64,000 nucleotides of DNA from Bacillota bacterium. GTDB taxonomy: Bacteria > Bacillota > Clostridia > Acetivibrionales > DSM-1351. The first letter of the stretch is position 1. Each line of letters begins with the position of its first letter. Location: assembly GCA_023415305.1 (NCBI GenBank), contig JAEZKZ010000036.1:159693-223692 (forward strand), in the 5' to 3' direction. The position numbers were made by a program, and so were the translations under genes. The notes under the pieces are model-generated. The model ran no database searches, was not told the origin of the DNA, and saw only the letters and a list, made by a program, of their open reading frames with translations. Shown piece after piece: positions 63,828 through 64,000 of the stretch.

Positions 63828-63875
63828 AAAAAATAATCTGAAATTAATAAGAAAGTGACTCAAGCATAAAAAAAG

Positions 63876-64000
63876 GCTCTATACTAAACGTTGGGGTAGA
63901 ATAAAAAAAATGAGGCATAATGCTTCGAATTCTTGTAAACTGAAGTTACCACACCACACTTTTCAAGAAGGAGAATGTATATGCCTCATACAGATTATAT
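63876..64000 (+). mobile_element. Left end of an ISL3-like insertion sequence (partial)
   Basis: The sequence from 63876, GGCTCTATACTAAACGTTGG, resembles ISL3-family terminal repeats, which begin GGCTCT. It is followed after about 85 bases by a start codon behind AAGAAGGAGA. The element runs off the window, so the other end and target duplication cannot be checked. It lies about 50 bases upstream of the ABC-F leader, on the opposite strand. Confidence 0.6.
63981..64000 (+). CDS. Start of a putative transposase gene (cut by window edge)
   Basis: An ATG at 63981, behind AAGGAGA, begins MPHTDYI and runs out of the window. Its place just inside the ISL3-like end suggests the transposase, but only seven codons are visible. 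Confidence 0.5.

Overview
The window looks like chromosomal DNA of a low-GC, probably anaerobic member of the Clostridia (Lachnospiraceae or Ruminiclostridium-like; the species cannot be fixed from the sequence). The signs are AT-rich intergenic DNA, strong AGGAGG ribosome sites, rubrerythrin, CUT1 sugar ABC importers paired with YesM/AraC-type two-component systems, and many AraC regulators. I recognised no tRNA, rRNA, CRISPR or prophage genes. Most genes lie on the minus strand.

Layout. (1) 0.2-4.1 kb: two tandem ADP-ribosylglycohydrolase-family genes with a divergent AraC regulator. (2) 4.1-5.8 kb: a TetR/metallo-beta-lactamase operon with a repeated operator built into a consensus promoter, next to the orphan 3' end of an acetoacetate-decarboxylase-like gene. 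(3) 5.8-17.2 kb: one long unit for importing and cleaving mucin- or glycolipid-type glycans: two permeases, a binding lipoprotein, two GH123-like proteins, GH20 and a GH112 galactosyl-N-acetylhexosamine phosphorylase. A two-component system (17.4-20.6 kb), a GH29 fucosidase, a Gfo/Idh/MocA oxidoreductase and an AraC regulator lie just upstream. (4) 24.6-30.2 kb: a redox/sulfur block: a Crp/Fnr regulator, CcdA-thioredoxin fusion, thioredoxin, CoA-disulfide reductase-rhodanese, rhodanese and rubrerythrin. (5) 30.5-40.1 kb: a second glycan operon (binding protein, permeases, GH125 alpha-mannosidase, a broken GH4 gene, two esterase-like genes) with a membrane-anchored AraC regulator. (6) 40.2-43.4 kb: an MBL protein, pirin and a DODA-type dioxygenase. 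(7) 43.7-50.4 kb: a third sugar importer with its own two-component system. (8) 50.7-56.8 kb: an HrtBA-like ABC exporter with a two-component system whose response-regulator gene is broken by a 368-bp out-of-frame tandem duplication, then MarR-SDR-ADC genes and a fragment of a second histidine kinase gene. (9) 56.9-61.7 kb: galE, a sugar nucleotidyltransferase, an N-acetylhexosamine kinase, a CBM9-like protein and a divergent AraC regulator. (10) 61.8-64 kb: an ABC-F ATPase with a possible attenuator leader and the left end of an ISL3-like insertion sequence.

How it fits together. None of the glycoside hydrolases shows a signal peptide, while each importer's binding protein is a lipoprotein. 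Short glycans are therefore probably imported and cut in the cytoplasm. GH112 would release galactose-1-phosphate and GalNAc/GlcNAc. NahK, the nucleotidyltransferase and GalE, about 50 kb away, would carry both into central metabolism, so the window holds a complete but split galacto-N-biose/lacto-N-biose type pathway. The strongest regulatory reading is in the redox block. Two nearly identical GTGA-N5-TCAC boxes sit at class II activator spacing upstream of consensus -10 elements. The neighbouring Crp/Fnr protein has the R-E-x-x-x-R recognition helix expected to read GTGA.
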